Below, piece after piece: positions 63,048 to 64,000 of a stretch of 64,000 nt of DNA. The DNA comes from JAVBQG01 sp031549185. GTDB lineage: Bacteria > Synergistota > Synergistia > Synergistales > Synergistaceae. The translations under genes were made by a program, and so were the position numbers. The stretch covers positions 1-64,000 of the forward strand of contig JAVBQG010000045.1 in the NCBI GenBank assembly GCA_031549185.1, in the 5' to 3' direction. The notes under the pieces are model-generated. The model was not told where the DNA came from, did not search any database, and worked only from the letters and a program-made list of their open reading frames with translations. Within the stretch, counting starts at the first letter, position 1; every line of letters begins with the position of its first letter.

Positions 63048-64000
63048 CTAAAACGTCCAGCTCAGATTCGTGTAGATCGTCCTGCCCTGCAGCGGATACC
63101 ACGCCATGCGCGAGGGGCCGCTGGAGGAGGCGAGGCCGATGTTCGGGCCCTCGTCGAAGAGATCGTCGATGCCGAAGGTGAGCTTTGCGCCGCCCGGAAA
63201 ATTGTAGCCGAGGCCGAGGTTTGCGAGGAGCAGATCGTCGATCTTGACGTTGCCCGCCAGATCGTAGTAATTCTCGCCTGTATATTGCAACTCGACAAAA
63301 GCGGACAGGCGTTCGTTCCAGTTGCGCGACAGGCGCAGCAGGCCCTCCCATTCGGGGCGGTTGGGCAGGGGGGCGTCGGTGCGATAGCTGCCCGGCGTGC
63401 GGTCCTCTGCCTTCATCCATGTACCGCTGCCGAAGATCTGCCAGCCGTTCTCCCAGTCGAAGGAGAACTCCAGCTCCACGCCCTGCACGTGTGCCTTGCC
63501 GACATTTTGGTAGACGCCGTAACGGGGGCTGGACATCACGAACTCGATCAGGTCCTCGGAGTCGCGCTCGAAGTAGGTGAGCTGCGCGGAGGCGAGGCCG
63601 CGCCGCATCGCGCCGCTCCAGCCGAAGCCGAGGTCCCACTGCGTGCCGCTCTCCCATTTGAGGTCCTCGTTGGGGCGGATCATGGCGCCGTCGCCGTAGC
63701 GCTCGTAGAGGTTGGGTCCGCGCGCGTAGGTGCCGTAGCTGCCCTTGAAGCTCCAGCCGCCGTGCAGCGTCTTGTCCAGTGCGAGTTGCCACGTGAACCT
63801 CCCGTCATCGTCGTCCTGGTTCCAGCGGAGGCTGGGCACCAGCAGCAGCGTCCCGTCCTTCGTGAGCGCGACGCTGTCCTGCAGCGAGGCCTCGAACGTG
63901 CGGTTCGAGAGCTTCTCGCTGCCGCCGAGCGTGCTGACGATATCTCCGCGCGGCCTCAGCGTCTCGTCGTAGTAGCCGGCGTACAGCTCCAGAAAGTGAT
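63048..64000 (-). CDS. TonB-dependent receptor, C-terminal part (runs off window)
   Basis: The open frame continues to the right edge, so the N-terminal plug domain and upstream strands are missing. About 316 residues remain, made of alternating amphipathic strands such as GWSFKGSYGTYARGPNLYER, the segment FRxPNLxE-like that is typical of TonB-dependent barrels, and VELEFSFDWENGWQIFGSGT. It ends RTIYTNLSWTF with the terminal aromatic residue of outer-membrane barrels. The ligand (siderophore, cobalamin or other) cannot be told from this part. Confidence 0.88.
   Translation of the reverse strand, partial: HFLELYAGYYDETLRPRGDIVSTLGGSEKLSNRTFEASLQDSVALTKDGTLLLVPSLRWNQDDDDGRFTWQLALDKTLHGGWSFKGSYGTYARGPNLYERYGDGAMIRPNEDLKWESGTQWDLGFGWSGAMRRGLASAQLTYFERDSEDLIEFVMSSPRYGVYQNVGKAHVQGVELEFSFDWENGWQIFGSGTWMKAEDRTPGSYRTDAPLPNRPEWEGLLRLSRNWNERLSAFVELQYTGENYYDLAGNVKIDDLLLANLGLGYNFPGGAKLTFGIDDLFDEGPNIGLASSSGPSRMAWYPLQGRTIYTNLSWTF

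Overview
The window reads as a chromosomal segment of a GC-rich, anaerobic, diderm bacterium, most likely a member of the Synergistota. The best single clue is the C-terminus of the surface protein at 28139-30019 (Cys-Asp-Ala-Gly-Ala-Gly, hydrophobic stretch, Arg/Lys end), which matches the Synergist-CTERM sorting signal. Outer-membrane genes (TolC-like, TonB receptor) agree with a diderm envelope. All functional calls are made by reading the sequence; no database search was possible.

Left arm (1-7385). The edge holds a transposase tail, a broken TIGR04076-like gene and a membrane protein preceded by the remnant of a paralogue. These are followed by the leftward genes pssA, psd and gyrA, an Lrp/AsnC regulator, and about 1 kb of AT-richer non-coding DNA.

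Central run (7386-28055). About 20.7 kb of genes on the plus strand form a glycerol/1,2-diol catabolic supercluster. Glycerol enters through GlpF. One branch phosphorylates dihydroxyacetone (DhaK, DhaL and a single-domain DhaM) or glycerol (GlpK), and a three-gene glycerol-3-phosphate oxidase-like set (GlpA-like, NAD(P)/FAD oxidoreductase, DUF1667 protein) follows. The other branch is a B12-dependent bacterial microcompartment (BMC): pduU, pduV, pduA, pduB, dehydratase pduCDE, reactivase pduGH, a pduK-like shell protein, a second BMC-A protein with a Cys tail, eutJ, a pduM-like gene, a permuted BMC protein, pduN, pduO and pduP. PduL, PduQ, PduS, PduT and PduW are not in the window. Encapsulation-type helices are visible on PduD, PduE, PduP and, unusually, at the C-terminus of PduH.

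Right-centre (28139-36640) holds the GLUG-repeat surface protein, an exported OB-like protein, an exported and a cytoplasmic flavodoxin, a SnoaL-like protein, an orphan TRAP binding protein, a MarR regulator, a beta-lactamase-fold protein that has lost its metal site, and a Ppx/GppA phosphatase.

From 36641 come cobS, then an AT-rich two-gene island (37528-41300) that looks horizontally acquired and defence-like: a PHP-nuclease/SMC-type ATPase translationally coupled to an AlbA_2 (Schlafen-like) protein. A Fic protein, a HAD hydrolase, deoC, an Ldh2-type dehydrogenase and a YedE/TusA selenium or sulfur pair follow.

47400-50200 is a zone of gene decay: a PucR-type regulator tail with a frameshift, a RelE/ParE toxin stopped by a 6-bp duplication beside an intact antitoxin, and a cyclopropane synthase lacking its SAM site. 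The right end carries sugar-metabolism genes, CarD, ComB, a NarL-type two-component system divergent from a TolC-MacA-MacB-like efflux operon, a DUF488 protein, tRNA-Thr(CGU), a pilin-like protein and a partial TonB receptor.

Two features cut across the regions. Long palindromic elements sit in at least five intergenic gaps. A 32-nt sequence (29 of 32 identical) occurs in the leaders of both yedE and the efflux operon, the latter directly before an intrinsic terminator.
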